Shown piece after piece: positions 1 through 5,612 of a stretch of 23,904 nt of DNA. The DNA is taken from IMG/VR virus record IMGVR_UViG_3300030116_004362, positions 1 to 23,904 of that record; one strand, given 5' to 3'. The translations under genes and the position numbers were made by a program. This DNA is from a virus. Each line of letters opens with the position of its first letter. The first letter of the stretch is position 1. Under the pieces are notes generated by a model that was given only the letters and a program-made list of their open reading frames with translations, did no database searches and was not told the DNA's origin.

Positions 1-236
1 GTCCCCTTAACTTCTACTAAATAGATAAAATTATCTTTGACTACTGCATAGTCAGGAATAAGAAGAACATTGGTAACATACCAAAACAAATCAAGCTTGT
101 TTTCTTTTGGGTCAGTTCCAATCTTGAGCCAGTCTTTGAACTCAACCAGTCCTGCATCTTTAAGATACTGTTGCATAGCTTCATCCGCCATATCAGGAAC
201 TGATTGTCTGTCATCATAACTGTCTGTATATTTCAA
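1..236 (-). CDS. PD-(D/E)XK-type nuclease, C-terminus cut by window edge
   Basis: The reading frame runs leftward off the window; 78 residues are visible. Residues 61-62 are PD, in the context LIPDYAVV, and residues 75-77 are EVK in YLVEVKG. This is the spacing and beta-strand setting of the PD-(D/E)XK nuclease fold found in phage recombination exonucleases, Holliday-junction resolvases and related enzymes; the subfamily cannot be told from this fragment. No ATG fits the start. A TTG at 234-236 lies 7 nt after a GGAG and overlaps the stop of the upstream gene as TTGA, a coupled start like the ATGA junctions nearby. The neighbouring Rad52-like gene suggests a nuclease/annealing pair for phage recombination. 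Nuclease fold: fairly sure. Exact role: inference. Confidence 0.65.
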   Translation of the reverse strand, partial: MKYTDSYDDRQSVPDMADEAMQQYLKDAGLVEFKDWLKIGTDPKENKLDLFWYVTNVLLIPDYAVVKDNFIYLVEVKG

Positions 237-532
237 AATATATCTCCTTGTTCGTATGTTACTCTTTCTTCAGGAGTGCTAACAACAGCATGGCATGTTG
301 CCCACTCCCATTTGTGTGATTGAACACCATCTTGTTTTTTAAATCTAGTAGCACAACATAAATTACCATCCATATCTGTATAAAAGATTTTATTTTCTTT
401 ACAAAGATATGGAGCTTTATGTTCTCTATCTAATGGTGTAGGCTTTGAGAAGTCATATTCAGGATATAACTTCTCAAGCTTCTTCACTAATTTATTTACA
501 TTGAAAGAGCTGCCTGCTTTTTCTAAAGCCAT
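233..532 (-). CDS. Unknown protein, 99 aa, Cys-containing
   Basis: I do not recognise this protein. It has a basic N-terminal half (residues 5-35, with a helix-like KLVKKLEKLYPEY) and cysteines at 44, 59, 60 and 80 followed by His81, which could bind a metal but do not form a standard zinc-finger pattern. Its ATG overlaps the upstream stop by one base (TAATG), and its own TGA overlaps the TTG start of the nuclease gene, so it sits inside a translationally coupled recombination cluster. A helper role in recombination is only a guess from position. Confidence 0.7.
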   Translation of the reverse strand: MALEKAGSSFNVNKLVKKLEKLYPEYDFSKPTPLDREHKAPYLCKENKIFYTDMDGNLCCATRFKKQDGVQSHKWEWATCHAVVSTPEERVTYEQGDIF

Positions 533-1482
533 TAGCTTGGTTCTTTGAGAGACCAGTCTCCATCAGTGTCAATCCAATCAAAGATATTTTTCTTTGTTGC
601 CTTACCACTATTTAAAAAGTCTTTAGCTTTTTTGACTAGCTCTGTTTGACCATCATCAGTTGCTTTGGCTACTTTCTCATTGAAAGTTTTAAGTTGTTTA
701 TCTGTTGGTGGTTCGCCCTCCCAGGCACCACTAGGAATTGTTTTCTCCTCAACATCACCAAACACATCTTTGACAACATCTGTTTCAGATTCTGATACAG
801 ATTGATAACCAACAAATATGTCTAGGTATGCATCAAAGTGGTCATTGGTCCAAAGATTTAAGTCACTTGGTCCAACATTTTTTTCAACGAAGTCAGTCCA
901 GGCAAGTTGCTTAATTGACTTTCTCAGACCCTCATCCTTTTCATGGAACTCAAGTGCCTGCTGCAATCTTGCTTTCATGTCATCATCAGGAACCATATCA
1001 TTGACTACTGCATTCATCTTTTCTTGTTCTTCTTTAGTTGGCTTGACTACTTTCTTTTTTTCTACTTCAACTGTTTGTTGTGGTTTAGCTTCTGAATAAT
1101 GTTCTTCTTCAGTAGCTCCTCCAGTCCAAAGCTCAAGTCCCATACCAATTCTCATGCAACATCTTTTGATACCATCTGATACAGCAAGTTTTAAAACTTC
1201 ACTCTCTGTATTACTTTCAAGTTGGTACTTTGTTACATCTCCAACCTCTTCAATTGTTTGGTCAGTTTCTTTGATAAACAATTTACATTTGGCTCCGACA
1301 ATTGCATTGTCCTTGCCTCTAATCTCAGTAAAGGTAAAGTCATATCCACCTGGGATAACATCAACCAATCTTTGAGTGTAAATGTGGTGAGGAACATAGT
1401 CCCCAAATTTTCCCTTGGGTGCTGGTTTAACAACACTCTTTGGAAAATCTTTTATTAGTTTCTTTTGTGTTTCTTTATTCAT
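532..1482 (-). CDS. Rad52-like single-strand DNA annealing protein
   Basis: This 316-aa protein has the layout of phage Rad52/Sak-type annealing proteins, which coat single-stranded DNA and pair complementary strands during recombination. The core is residues 29-122: YVPHHIYTQRLVDVIPGGYDF (conserved opening helix and strand), a strand with VGAKCKLFI, then SEVLKLAVSDGIKRCCMRIGMGLELW, the typical A-x-SDa-KR-a---G-GL ending. A charged linker follows (130-250), then GEPPTDKQLKTF (257-267) and a small C-terminal helical domain, a tail often seen in such proteins. An AGAGGA precedes the ATG, which overlaps the upstream HTH gene by 8 nt. The downstream nuclease completes a plausible recombination pair. 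Family assignment comes from pattern recognition, not a search. Confidence 0.75.
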   Translation of the reverse strand: MNKETQKKLIKDFPKSVVKPAPKGKFGDYVPHHIYTQRLVDVIPGGYDFTFTEIRGKDNAIVGAKCKLFIKETDQTIEEVGDVTKYQLESNTESEVLKLAVSDGIKRCCMRIGMGLELWTGGATEEEHYSEAKPQQTVEVEKKKVVKPTKEEQEKMNAVVNDMVPDDDMKARLQQALEFHEKDEGLRKSIKQLAWTDFVEKNVGPSDLNLWTNDHFDAYLDIFVGYQSVSESETDVVKDVFGDVEEKTIPSGAWEGEPPTDKQLKTFNEKVAKATDDGQTELVKKAKDFLNSGKATKKNIFDWIDTDGDWSLKEPS

Positions 1483-1675
1483 TATTTTCCTCTATCATTT
1501 TGTAAACTCTTGTAGCAGAAATTCCTAATACTTCTGAAATCTGCTTTATAGAGTTACCTTTATTTCTTGCTTCTTTAATTGCAATCAATCTATTCTGCCG
1601 ACAGTTTATTAATAATCTTTCGGCTCTTTCTATATGTCTTTGTGATTGTTTGAGTAAAGTAATCTCAGCACTCAT
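1475..1675 (-). CDS. Small helix-turn-helix DNA-binding protein, 66 aa
   Basis: Residues 40-62 (KGNSIKQISEVLGISATRVYKM) read as a sigma-factor-like or resolvase-like helix-turn-helix: a helix, the turn at LGIS, then the recognition helix ATRVYKMI. The first 35 residues form a basic amphipathic helix. There is no other domain, so this is probably a small transcription factor or DNA-binding accessory. It lies directly upstream of the Rad52-like gene and overlaps it by 8 nt; its ATG overlaps the stop of the preceding zinc-ribbon gene (ATGA). Targets are unknown; the palindromes in the 7.0-8.2 kb control region are candidates only by speculation. Confidence 0.72.
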   Translation of the reverse strand: MSAEITLLKQSQRHIERAERLLINCRQNRLIAIKEARNKGNSIKQISEVLGISATRVYKMIEENNE

Positions 1676-1800
1676 TCTGAACCATCCTTAGCTATCCAGT
1701 AGCATTCATCACAAAGTGGTCTGCTCCCTGGTAAAAGATAAGGTTCTTCATTTGTAACTTCAACATGGTTTACCCCTGCACATCTAAATATATGTAGCAT
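1672..1800 (-). CDS. Tiny zinc-ribbon-like protein, 42 aa
   Basis: This short frame reads MLHIFRCAGVNHVEV and later RPLCDECYW. Cys7, His12, Cys30 and Cys33 make a plausible four-ligand zinc knuckle. An AAGGAAAAG lies about 8 nt before the ATG. The ATG shares one base with the upstream TAA (TAATG), and the TGA overlaps the ATG of the next gene. Junctions this regular on both sides argue for a real gene despite its length. Function unknown. Confidence 0.6.
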   Translation of the reverse strand: MLHIFRCAGVNHVEVTNEEPYLLPGSRPLCDECYWIAKDGSE

Positions 1801-1946
1801 TACAATTCTTTTCCTTTTCTAATTAATCTGTTTCTGTTTAGAAACATTTGGTGCTTGTATCTTTTCTTAGCTTGCTCGTAACCTATTGCCCTACCGACAA
1901 TATAGGTTACGATAACAAACAATATTAATATGTATGCTTCAATCAT
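1800..1946 (-). CDS. Single-pass membrane protein, 48 aa
   Basis: Residues 4-20 (AYILILFVIVTYIVGRA) form one hydrophobic segment, followed by a strongly basic tail (KKRYKHQ...NRNRLIRKGK). By the positive-inside rule the N-terminus would face out and the tail lie in the cytoplasm. The ATG overlaps the upstream TGA by 4 nt (ATGA), and the TAA overlaps the next ATG by one base. No lysis or exclusion motif is recognisable; a small inner-membrane protein with a takeover or exclusion role is possible but unsupported. Confidence 0.6.
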   Translation of the reverse strand: MIEAYILILFVIVTYIVGRAIGYEQAKKRYKHQMFLNRNRLIRKGKEL

Positions 1947-2269
1947 TTGTCAGATATTCTTGCATACATTCTACAAACTCCACCCATTTCTTTGACTGAC
2001 TGTCTGACAGCGTAGTCAAAAATTAGAGTTGGGTTTGCTGTTTCAAACTGATACTTTTTATATTTGCCTGCGTGTCTCATAGGTGTAGAAATACTCATCA
2101 AGCCTCTAGATGATTTTCCTAATCCTGATATTTCAGCAATTAGAAATACCTTGCCTTTGTTTTTTAATAACAAATCTATGGCTTCATCAGTGACATATTT
2201 TTCTTGTCTACCTTGTTTTGCTTCAGGAAATTCATCTCCTATTTCTACTGGCGTAAATTGTTGTGTCAT
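1943..2269 (-). CDS. Unknown protein, 108 aa
   Basis: I do not recognise a family. The protein is compact, with mixed helix and strand (DEAIDLLLKNKGKVFLIAEI near residues 28-47) and a basic middle (MRHAGKYKKYQFE), ending in VCRMYARISDK. The pattern resembles small phage DNA-associated proteins, but no catalytic motif is visible. A strong AAAAGGAGG precedes the ATG, which overlaps the stop of the preceding gene by 4 nt, so it is coupled to the same small operon. Confidence 0.7.
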   Translation of the reverse strand: MTQQFTPVEIGDEFPEAKQGRQEKYVTDEAIDLLLKNKGKVFLIAEISGLGKSSRGLMSISTPMRHAGKYKKYQFETANPTLIFDYAVRQSVKEMGGVCRMYARISDK

Positions 2270-2487
2270 TCTTCCTCCTTTTCCATTTGTAATAACACTT
2301 CTTTTATTTTTTCAAACTCTTCAACAAACTGGATAATCAAAACTCTTATCTTATCTATGTTTTGTTTTTTGAGTTCTTTACCGAATGGCATATACTTTCT
2401 GCCACCAGTTGCATCTATTAAATCTAAAGCCCACTTTCGTATGCTCTCATTAGATGCGAATATAATCGGTTTATTTGGGTCCGACAT
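2266..2487 (-). CDS. Unknown acidic helical protein, 73 aa
   Basis: The C-terminal half (residues 42-73: QNIDKIRVLIIQFVEEFEKIKEVLLQ and an acidic end) is a likely coiled coil; the N-terminal part (SDPNKPIIFASNESIRKWALDLIDATGG) is unassigned. An AAAGGAGG sits 4 nt before the ATG. The stop overlaps the next ATG by 4 nt. No known family is recognised. Confidence 0.68.
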   Translation of the reverse strand: MSDPNKPIIFASNESIRKWALDLIDATGGRKYMPFGKELKKQNIDKIRVLIIQFVEEFEKIKEVLLQMEKEEE

Positions 2488-2512
2488 CAGCCTCCTTTAT
2501 TGTGCTCTTTGT

Positions 2513-2692
2513 TTAGATAGTATCGCTAGAGACAGCTGGTTTTAGTTCAAAAAATGAAACCAACTTTGAATTGCTGGCATCATCTTTGAGCTCCCTGATT
2601 TTCTCCTTGGCTTCTTGCTCATTGTCAAAAATCCACTGGGTCATATTGCTGTCAATAATTGATACACTCTTAACAATGTATTTCATTACCAT
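2513..2692 (-). CDS. Unknown small protein, 59 aa
   Basis: This is a short frame, MVMKYIVKSVSIIDSNMTQW to KPAVSSDTI, ending 25 nt before the next gene's start. It looks like a beta-strand/helix protein (WIFDNEQEAKEKIRELKDD). Two in-frame starts are possible (ATG at 2690-2692, or Met3); neither has a clear ribosome binding site. A TATAAT on the minus strand (2741-2746) and inverted repeats in the leader suggest its own promoter. Codon content matches its neighbours, so a real gene is likely. Confidence 0.55.
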   Translation of the reverse strand: MVMKYIVKSVSIIDSNMTQWIFDNEQEAKEKIRELKDDASNSKLVSFFELKPAVSSDTI

Positions 2693-2699
2693 AGTTCTA

Positions 2700-2768
2700 T
2701 TCTAAACACCTATTGATTTTATTTCAACAAGCGTTTAGAAATTATACTTTAGATAATTTAACTATCTA
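2700..2768 (-). promoter_or_regulatory. Possible leftward promoter with two inverted repeats
   Basis: Reading leftward, a TATAAT lies at 2746-2741, about 50 nt before the 59-aa gene. The 6-bp inverted repeat TAGATA/TATCTA (2750-2755 and 2763-2768) covers the place of a -35 box; no good -35 is seen. Downstream, TTCTAAAC (2700-2707) pairs with GTTTAGAA (2733-2740) in the leader. The promoter call rests on the -10 hexamer alone. Confidence 0.3.
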
Positions 2769-2786
2769 TTCTTTACTTGAGCCAGT

Positions 2787-2924
2787 TTAAAAAAGATGGC
2801 TACAAGTTTTGCAATGTGAGTATTTAGCCCAACAGCTGTTTTGATTTAGTATTTTAATCTGTAAAGTCATTTCTTTACAGTAAGGGCAGTAAGCCTTTGT
2901 TAAGTATGTATTTTTGTTTTTCAT
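2787..2924 (-). CDS. Tiny zinc-ribbon protein, 45 aa
   Basis: The frame carries two CxxC knuckles, CPYC at residues 13-16 and CKTC at 38-41, with an extra Cys31 and His37, which is the classic zinc-ribbon arrangement. The protein is basic, as expected for nucleic-acid or protein contacts. Only a weak AGAAAG precedes the ATG. It lies alone between two leftward operons, after an AT-rich stretch. Its role is unknown; small zinc ribbons in phages often act as transcription or host-takeover factors. Confidence 0.6.
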   Translation of the reverse strand: MKNKNTYLTKAYCPYCKEMTLQIKILNQNSCWAKYSHCKTCSHLF

Positions 2925-3051
2925 ACTTTCTATATAGGGGAAAAGTTTTTAAAATTTGGAAAATTTTTTTATTTTTTTCACCTCCATCAACAGAGCTGGG
3001 TTCTAGGTTGCCCAGCTCCATTGACTTATTTCTAGTTGTTTAAACAAGGTG
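2925..3051 (-). other. Gap between two leftward operons, with hairpin and TGTTTAAACA site
   Basis: In the leftward direction this gap holds a perfect TTGTTTAAACAA palindrome (3036-3047). Next comes a hairpin with 8-bp arms GAGCTGGG (2993-3000) and CCCAGCTC (3011-3018) and a 10-nt loop, then an almost pure A/T stretch (2943-2980). The hairpin is a candidate end point for the 3052-7012 operon, but no U-run follows it directly, so an ordinary intrinsic terminator is not shown. Confidence 0.45.
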
Positions 3052-3309
3052 TTATAACCTTGACACTGTTGGTATAAATTTGGGCTGCTCATCTGACAGA
3101 CTTTCGGCTGCTAGCTCAACAGTCCCATCATCATGCACAACAATACCTCTCACTCGCATAGTTCCATGACTTTCAACATGGTCTATAAAATCTTTAAGAC
3201 CTGAGTTTGAAATCATAAATCCTCCTATGTGAGGAGTATCTGGTTTCGCTTCAGGGTCCCAAAATGTTTTATAATCATGTGAACAGTGAAACTCTTGTTC
3301 ATCACTCAT
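3052..3309 (-). CDS. Unknown protein, 85 aa
   Basis: The start at Met (3307-3309, MSDEQEFHCSHDYKTF) is chosen because GGAG lies 6 nt upstream; an ATG four codons earlier has no such site. The protein is acidic, with a central PHIGGFMISNSGLKDFIDHVESHGTMRVRG that looks like an alpha/beta core. No catalytic motif is seen. It overlaps the end of the upstream gene by 8 nt. Family unknown. Confidence 0.65.
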   Translation of the reverse strand: MSDEQEFHCSHDYKTFWDPEAKPDTPHIGGFMISNSGLKDFIDHVESHGTMRVRGIVVHDDGTVELAAESLSDEQPKFIPTVSRL

Positions 3310-3505
3310 GCTCAGCTCCATAATTAAATGGTGACTTTGCGAAAAGTTTTGGTATGTGTTTTATACCACTACCTTTGCACAGTTCCTCCACCATTGCTAT
3401 TGCTAATTCTTTTTGAATATCACTATCAAAATAAAAATCTACAGTTAAGCAGTTCTCATCTTTCTTGTGACTTTCATCTATGAATTCGTATACTTCACTC
3501 ATCAT
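3302..3505 (-). CDS. Unknown small protein, 67 aa
   Basis: The sequence runs MMSEVYEFIDESHKKDENCLT and DFYFDSDIQKELAIAMVEELC, an alpha/beta pattern without a known motif. Two adjacent ATGs (3503-3505 and 3500-3502) can start it. Neither has a ribosome binding site, but both lie inside the end of the upstream gene, so translation is probably coupled to it. It also overlaps the next gene, which supports a compact three-gene run. Confidence 0.62.
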   Translation of the reverse strand: MMSEVYEFIDESHKKDENCLTVDFYFDSDIQKELAIAMVEELCKGSGIKHIPKLFAKSPFNYGAEHE

Positions 3506-3923
3506 TTTGCAATTCGATAATTACTGTTCTTGTATCATACTCTTTATAACACTCTACGAATTTTGTTATATATGATATGTTGGTAAGTTTACTAATTGTC
3601 TCTATCCAATTATCCAAATACCAATAATCATCTTCTAACCAATCCAAATTATTATCATCTACAATCTGTATTAAAATACTTGAGTTCAAGTCTTTTAATT
3701 TGTTGTAGTCTCGATAATCTTTGAGTGCTTCCTCTATATTGTCGCCTAAATTTTGTGACAACAAATGATGCACAATCCATCTTGCTTTGTAGTCATCATT
3801 TATAAACCAATCCATACAATTAAATTGACTGTCATAAATTTCCTCAGGCATAACAAAACCAGGTTCAACAAACAATTCTTTTTGTTGCTCCTTGGTTAGT
3901 TCATATTCAATTTGCTTTTGCAT
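3495..3923 (-). CDS. Unknown acidic protein, 142 aa
   Basis: The protein is acidic, rich in Trp, Tyr and Asp (for example NLDWLEDDYWYLDNWIETI near residues 92-110), and predicted mostly helical. Strong acidity in a small early phage protein is compatible with DNA mimicry or binding of a host protein, but nothing specific shows it. It carries the shared AGGAGGCAATATG start, and the TAG stop of the gene before it forms part of the TAGGAGG ribosome binding site, leaving no room for an intergenic hairpin at this junction. Confidence 0.68.
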   Translation of the reverse strand: MQKQIEYELTKEQQKELFVEPGFVMPEEIYDSQFNCMDWFINDDYKARWIVHHLLSQNLGDNIEEALKDYRDYNKLKDLNSSILIQIVDDNNLDWLEDDYWYLDNWIETISKLTNISYITKFVECYKEYDTRTVIIELQNDE

Positions 3924-3931
3924 ATTGCCTC

Positions 3932-4285
3932 CTATCTTGTATTTAACATAAAAAGATATGGCGTAGTCTTGCCTAACTTTTTACCCTTTACTCTATCTGA
4001 GGTGTTATAAATTCCAGCCACATAAGTTTGAAACCACAAACTTACAGCATCTGCGTAAGTCCACAGAGCCCAGTTTACAATTTCATCTAGTGTGTCTTTA
4101 TCAAAAGGGTTTATCCCTAATGTATTAGTTGAGTAAGTAATCGCTTCGTTGATTATTTCCTCCACCTCATAATTACTTTTACTTGCGTTGATAGTTCCTC
4201 TAGTTGGTCTTTCATATCTAGCAGCATATTTTTTGCCGATAGTCTCACCAATTTTTTGGGTATCAACACTTATAGTATCTGACAT
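3932..4285 (-). CDS. Unknown protein, 117 aa
   Basis: The start is placed at MSDTISVDTQKIGETIGKKY, directly after the shared AGGAGGCAATATG. The frame is open for 17 more codons upstream, but that extension runs back through the linker toward the intergenic hairpin and has no ribosome binding site. The body is helical, with an aromatic stretch VNWALWTYADAVSLWFQTYVAG (about residues 68-89) that may be an amphipathic or membrane-touching helix. No family recognised. Confidence 0.65.
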   Translation of the reverse strand: MSDTISVDTQKIGETIGKKYAARYERPTRGTINASKSNYEVEEIINEAITYSTNTLGINPFDKDTLDEIVNWALWTYADAVSLWFQTYVAGIYNTSDRVKGKKLGKTTPYLFMLNTR

Positions 4286-4330
4286 ATTGCCTCCTACTGT
4301 TCTGATAATTACCTTGTTGTAATTACCATT

Positions 4331-4356
4331 GAGCACCCTGTTTAAACAAGGTGCTC
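4331..4356 (-). repeat. Intergenic hairpin 1 of the repeated cassette
   Basis: The arms GAGCACC and GGTGCTC flank the core CTGTTTAAACAA (plus-strand view). Only one base pair fails in DNA (C/A); on the transcribed strand it is a U-G pair, so the RNA folds into an 11-bp or longer stem with a UUAA loop. On its gene-end side lies TGATTAGCTAG, shared with the other cassettes. On the start side a doubled TAATTACC stretch leads to the AGGAGGCAATATG of the 117-aa gene. Confidence 0.8.
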
Positions 4357-4372
4357 TAGCTAATCACATAAA

Positions 4373-4444
4373 TTAATTTAAGTAGTAGATATTCAGTGCG
4401 GTGAATATCAACACTACCCAAATGAATATTAGAAACTTATTCAT
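4373..4444 (-). CDS. Tiny hydrophobic membrane peptide, 23 aa
   Basis: Its ATG overlaps the upstream TGA as ATGA. The peptide is almost entirely one hydrophobic segment: MNKFLIFIWVVLIFTALN followed by a short polar tail. Length and character fit small membrane peptides of phages (holin-like, exclusion or toxin-type), but no family can be claimed. Such a short frame could be chance; the coupled start and the clean transmembrane profile raise the odds. Confidence 0.45.
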   Translation of the reverse strand: MNKFLIFIWVVLIFTALNIYYLN

Positions 4445-4668
4445 ACTGTTTCCATGTATTTAGTTCCATCATCAGCGAAGCCATAAAAGAAACCCTCCAT
4501 ATAAGTGTCCTTGTTTTCATCAAGCCAGGTTCCAACTTCAGTTGGTACCAGTTCTTTTATATCTCTAAGACTAGCCATGTTGACTAATCCGCTGTCTCTT
4601 ACAACTGTTAAAGCTGCAAGAATATCTCCTGGAATTAATAATTTTCCATCTTCATTTTTAATTGACAT
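4441..4668 (-). CDS. Unknown protein, 75 aa
   Basis: The start is set at MSIKNEDGKLLIPGDILAAL because AGAGAGGCATTATG, a degenerate form of the shared start sequence, lies directly before it; the open frame upstream reaches into the hairpin linker and is not used. The protein is acidic and probably a compact alpha/beta fold (ILAALTVVRDSGLVNMASLR; TWLDENKDTYMEGFFYGFAD). Function unknown. Its stop overlaps the start of the small membrane peptide. Confidence 0.65.
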   Translation of the reverse strand: MSIKNEDGKLLIPGDILAALTVVRDSGLVNMASLRDIKELVPTEVGTWLDENKDTYMEGFFYGFADDGTKYMETV

Positions 4669-4708
4669 AATGCCTCTCTTTCTTTTGTTCGGTGTGTTAC
4701 CACCATAA

Positions 4709-4732
4709 AGCACCCTGTTTAAACAAGGTGCT
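4709..4732 (-). repeat. Intergenic hairpin 2 of the repeated cassette
   Basis: The arms AGCACC and GGTGCT flank the same CTGTTTAAACAA core. Next to the gene end is TGACCAGCTAG, a slightly changed form of the cassette's TGATTAGCTAG. The linker toward the next start (GGTGGTAACAC on the coding strand) differs from that of the other copies. Confidence 0.8.
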
Positions 4733-4743
4733 CTAGCTGGTCA

Positions 4744-4920
4744 CTAATTTACTTTTGTAAGTCTTTGTAACTCGTGTTTGTAGTTATTCACTTTATCAGA
4801 AATAAAATTATTTATAATCTCATCTCTAAGGGCTTGTCCCTCCTCAGCAGGTAACCACTCACTTACAACAGCTAATGATAAAATTAATTTATCTAACTGT
4901 TCTTGAATATGCTTATCCAT
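4744..4920 (-). CDS. Unknown helical protein, 58 aa
   Basis: The frame opens exactly at the shared AGGAGGCAATATG and runs MDKHIQEQLDKLILSLAVVS to LQRLTKVN, then stops just before the TAGCTAG/hairpin element, as its longer neighbours do. It looks all-helical and acidic (WLPAEEGQALRDEIINNF). The matching start and end elements make this a confident gene despite its small size. Function unknown. Confidence 0.72.
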   Translation of the reverse strand: MDKHIQEQLDKLILSLAVVSEWLPAEEGQALRDEIINNFISDKVNNYKHELQRLTKVN

Positions 4921-4940
4921 ATTGCCTCCTATTTTTTTTG

Positions 4941-5100
4941 CTACGCTTTGTAGCTAGAGACCGACAAGTTGATAAGTTCAGGGCTGCACTATCAATCCTG
5001 CAAGTCTCTAGCTACTCACCAGGGTTGATAATCAAGGGCAATATGTTTTGCCCAGTGAGTAGCAATATTTTTTCTACTTGTTTAAACAACCTATTGCCCT
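4941..5100 (-). ncRNA. Structured leader: two long stem-loops plus TGTTTAAACA site
   Basis: This 190-nt gap is far longer than the others in the operon and densely self-complementary. Stem A is 11 bp: TAGCTAGAGAC (4951-4961) with GTCTCTAGCTA (5004-5014). Stem B is 9 bp: GCTACTCAC (5011-5019) with GTGAGTAGC (5055-5063), containing an inner GGGCAA/TTGCCC hairpin (5036-5041, 5048-5053). A and B share bases 5011-5014, so they either stack or compete. A small GCTAC/GTAGC hairpin (4940-4954) and TGTTTAAACA (5079-5088) flank them. It could be a regulatory leader for the 58-aa gene or a stand-alone RNA; no known riboswitch class is recognised. Confidence 0.5.
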
Positions 5101-5109
5101 AAGTTGTTT

Positions 5110-5553
5110 TTAGAATGGCGGCTCTGTAGAGTTGCTCACTCTGAGCTTGTCATTGTCATCATAATAAATCTGACTGACATCTACATTGTTAGCCTTGGCG
5201 AATTTGTTTTGGTCAATCTCATCTTGTAAAGCTTGCTTGTACTCTTTCAAGTCTTTGCCTGTTAGATTGTTGACTGGCACAATATCAGTGTTCTTGTATG
5301 GCATTCTCAATGACATGCTTATCCCTGAGTTTGCCATCCTGATTTGATTTCGTACCTTGTCAAATTCTGTCTCTGTCATGATTTCGACCTTGTCTGTATA
5401 TCGTGCATCTACACTTATACCGACAAGCGAATTCATCTTAGTCCAGGTTTCTCTAGCAGCATCTTTGTCAGCTGCTTTGACAACCTGTATATCTTGAAAC
5501 TTACTGAGCATGCATCTTGCAATTACAATAAATTCTTTTTCTTTGGTATCCAT
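5110..5553 (-). CDS. Unknown protein, 147 aa
   Basis: No family is recognised. The first half (EFIVIARCMLSKFQDIQVVKAADKDAARETWTKM) looks like an alpha/beta unit of a type common in small phage proteins; residues 70-130 are charged and helical (KDLKEYKQALQDEIDQNKFAKANN), ending in a flexible tail. It starts at the shared AGGAGGCAATATG and ends just before the structured leader at 4941-5100. Confidence 0.68.
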   Translation of the reverse strand: MDTKEKEFIVIARCMLSKFQDIQVVKAADKDAARETWTKMNSLVGISVDARYTDKVEIMTETEFDKVRNQIRMANSGISMSLRMPYKNTDIVPVNNLTGKDLKEYKQALQDEIDQNKFAKANNVDVSQIYYDDNDKLRVSNSTEPPF

Positions 5554-5579
5554 ATTGCCTCCTTTGTATAGTTACCATT

Positions 5580-5605
5580 GAACACCCTGTTTAAACAAGG
5601 TGTTC
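5580..5605 (-). repeat. Intergenic hairpin 3 of the repeated cassette
   Basis: The arms GAACACC and GGTGTTC surround CTGTTTAAACAA. Compared with hairpin 1, one G-C pair is replaced by A-T on both arms at once, a compensatory change that supports a selected base-paired structure. TAGTTAGCTAG begins with the stop codon of the protease gene. Confidence 0.82.
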
Positions 5606-5612
5606 TAGCTAA

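Noticed and set aside
818-1099. Plus-strand frames opposite the Rad52-like gene (also around 1154-1458)
   Set aside because: They oppose a recognised protein family, lack ribosome binding sites, and have Ser/Phe-rich shadow composition.
2941-3018. Intrinsic terminator at the 2993-3018 hairpin
   Set aside because: The stem is good, but no U-run follows directly in the leftward direction; it is kept only as a candidate operon end.
4286-4336. 17-codon upstream extension of the 117-aa gene
   Set aside because: It runs through the linker to the intergenic hairpin and bypasses the conserved AGGAGGCAATATG start; the same holds for 4669-4713 before the 75-aa gene.
1879-5101. 14-nt repeat AACCTATTGCCCTA at about 1879 and 5088
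   Set aside because: One copy codes part of the 48-aa membrane protein and there are only two; nothing ties it to the other repeats.
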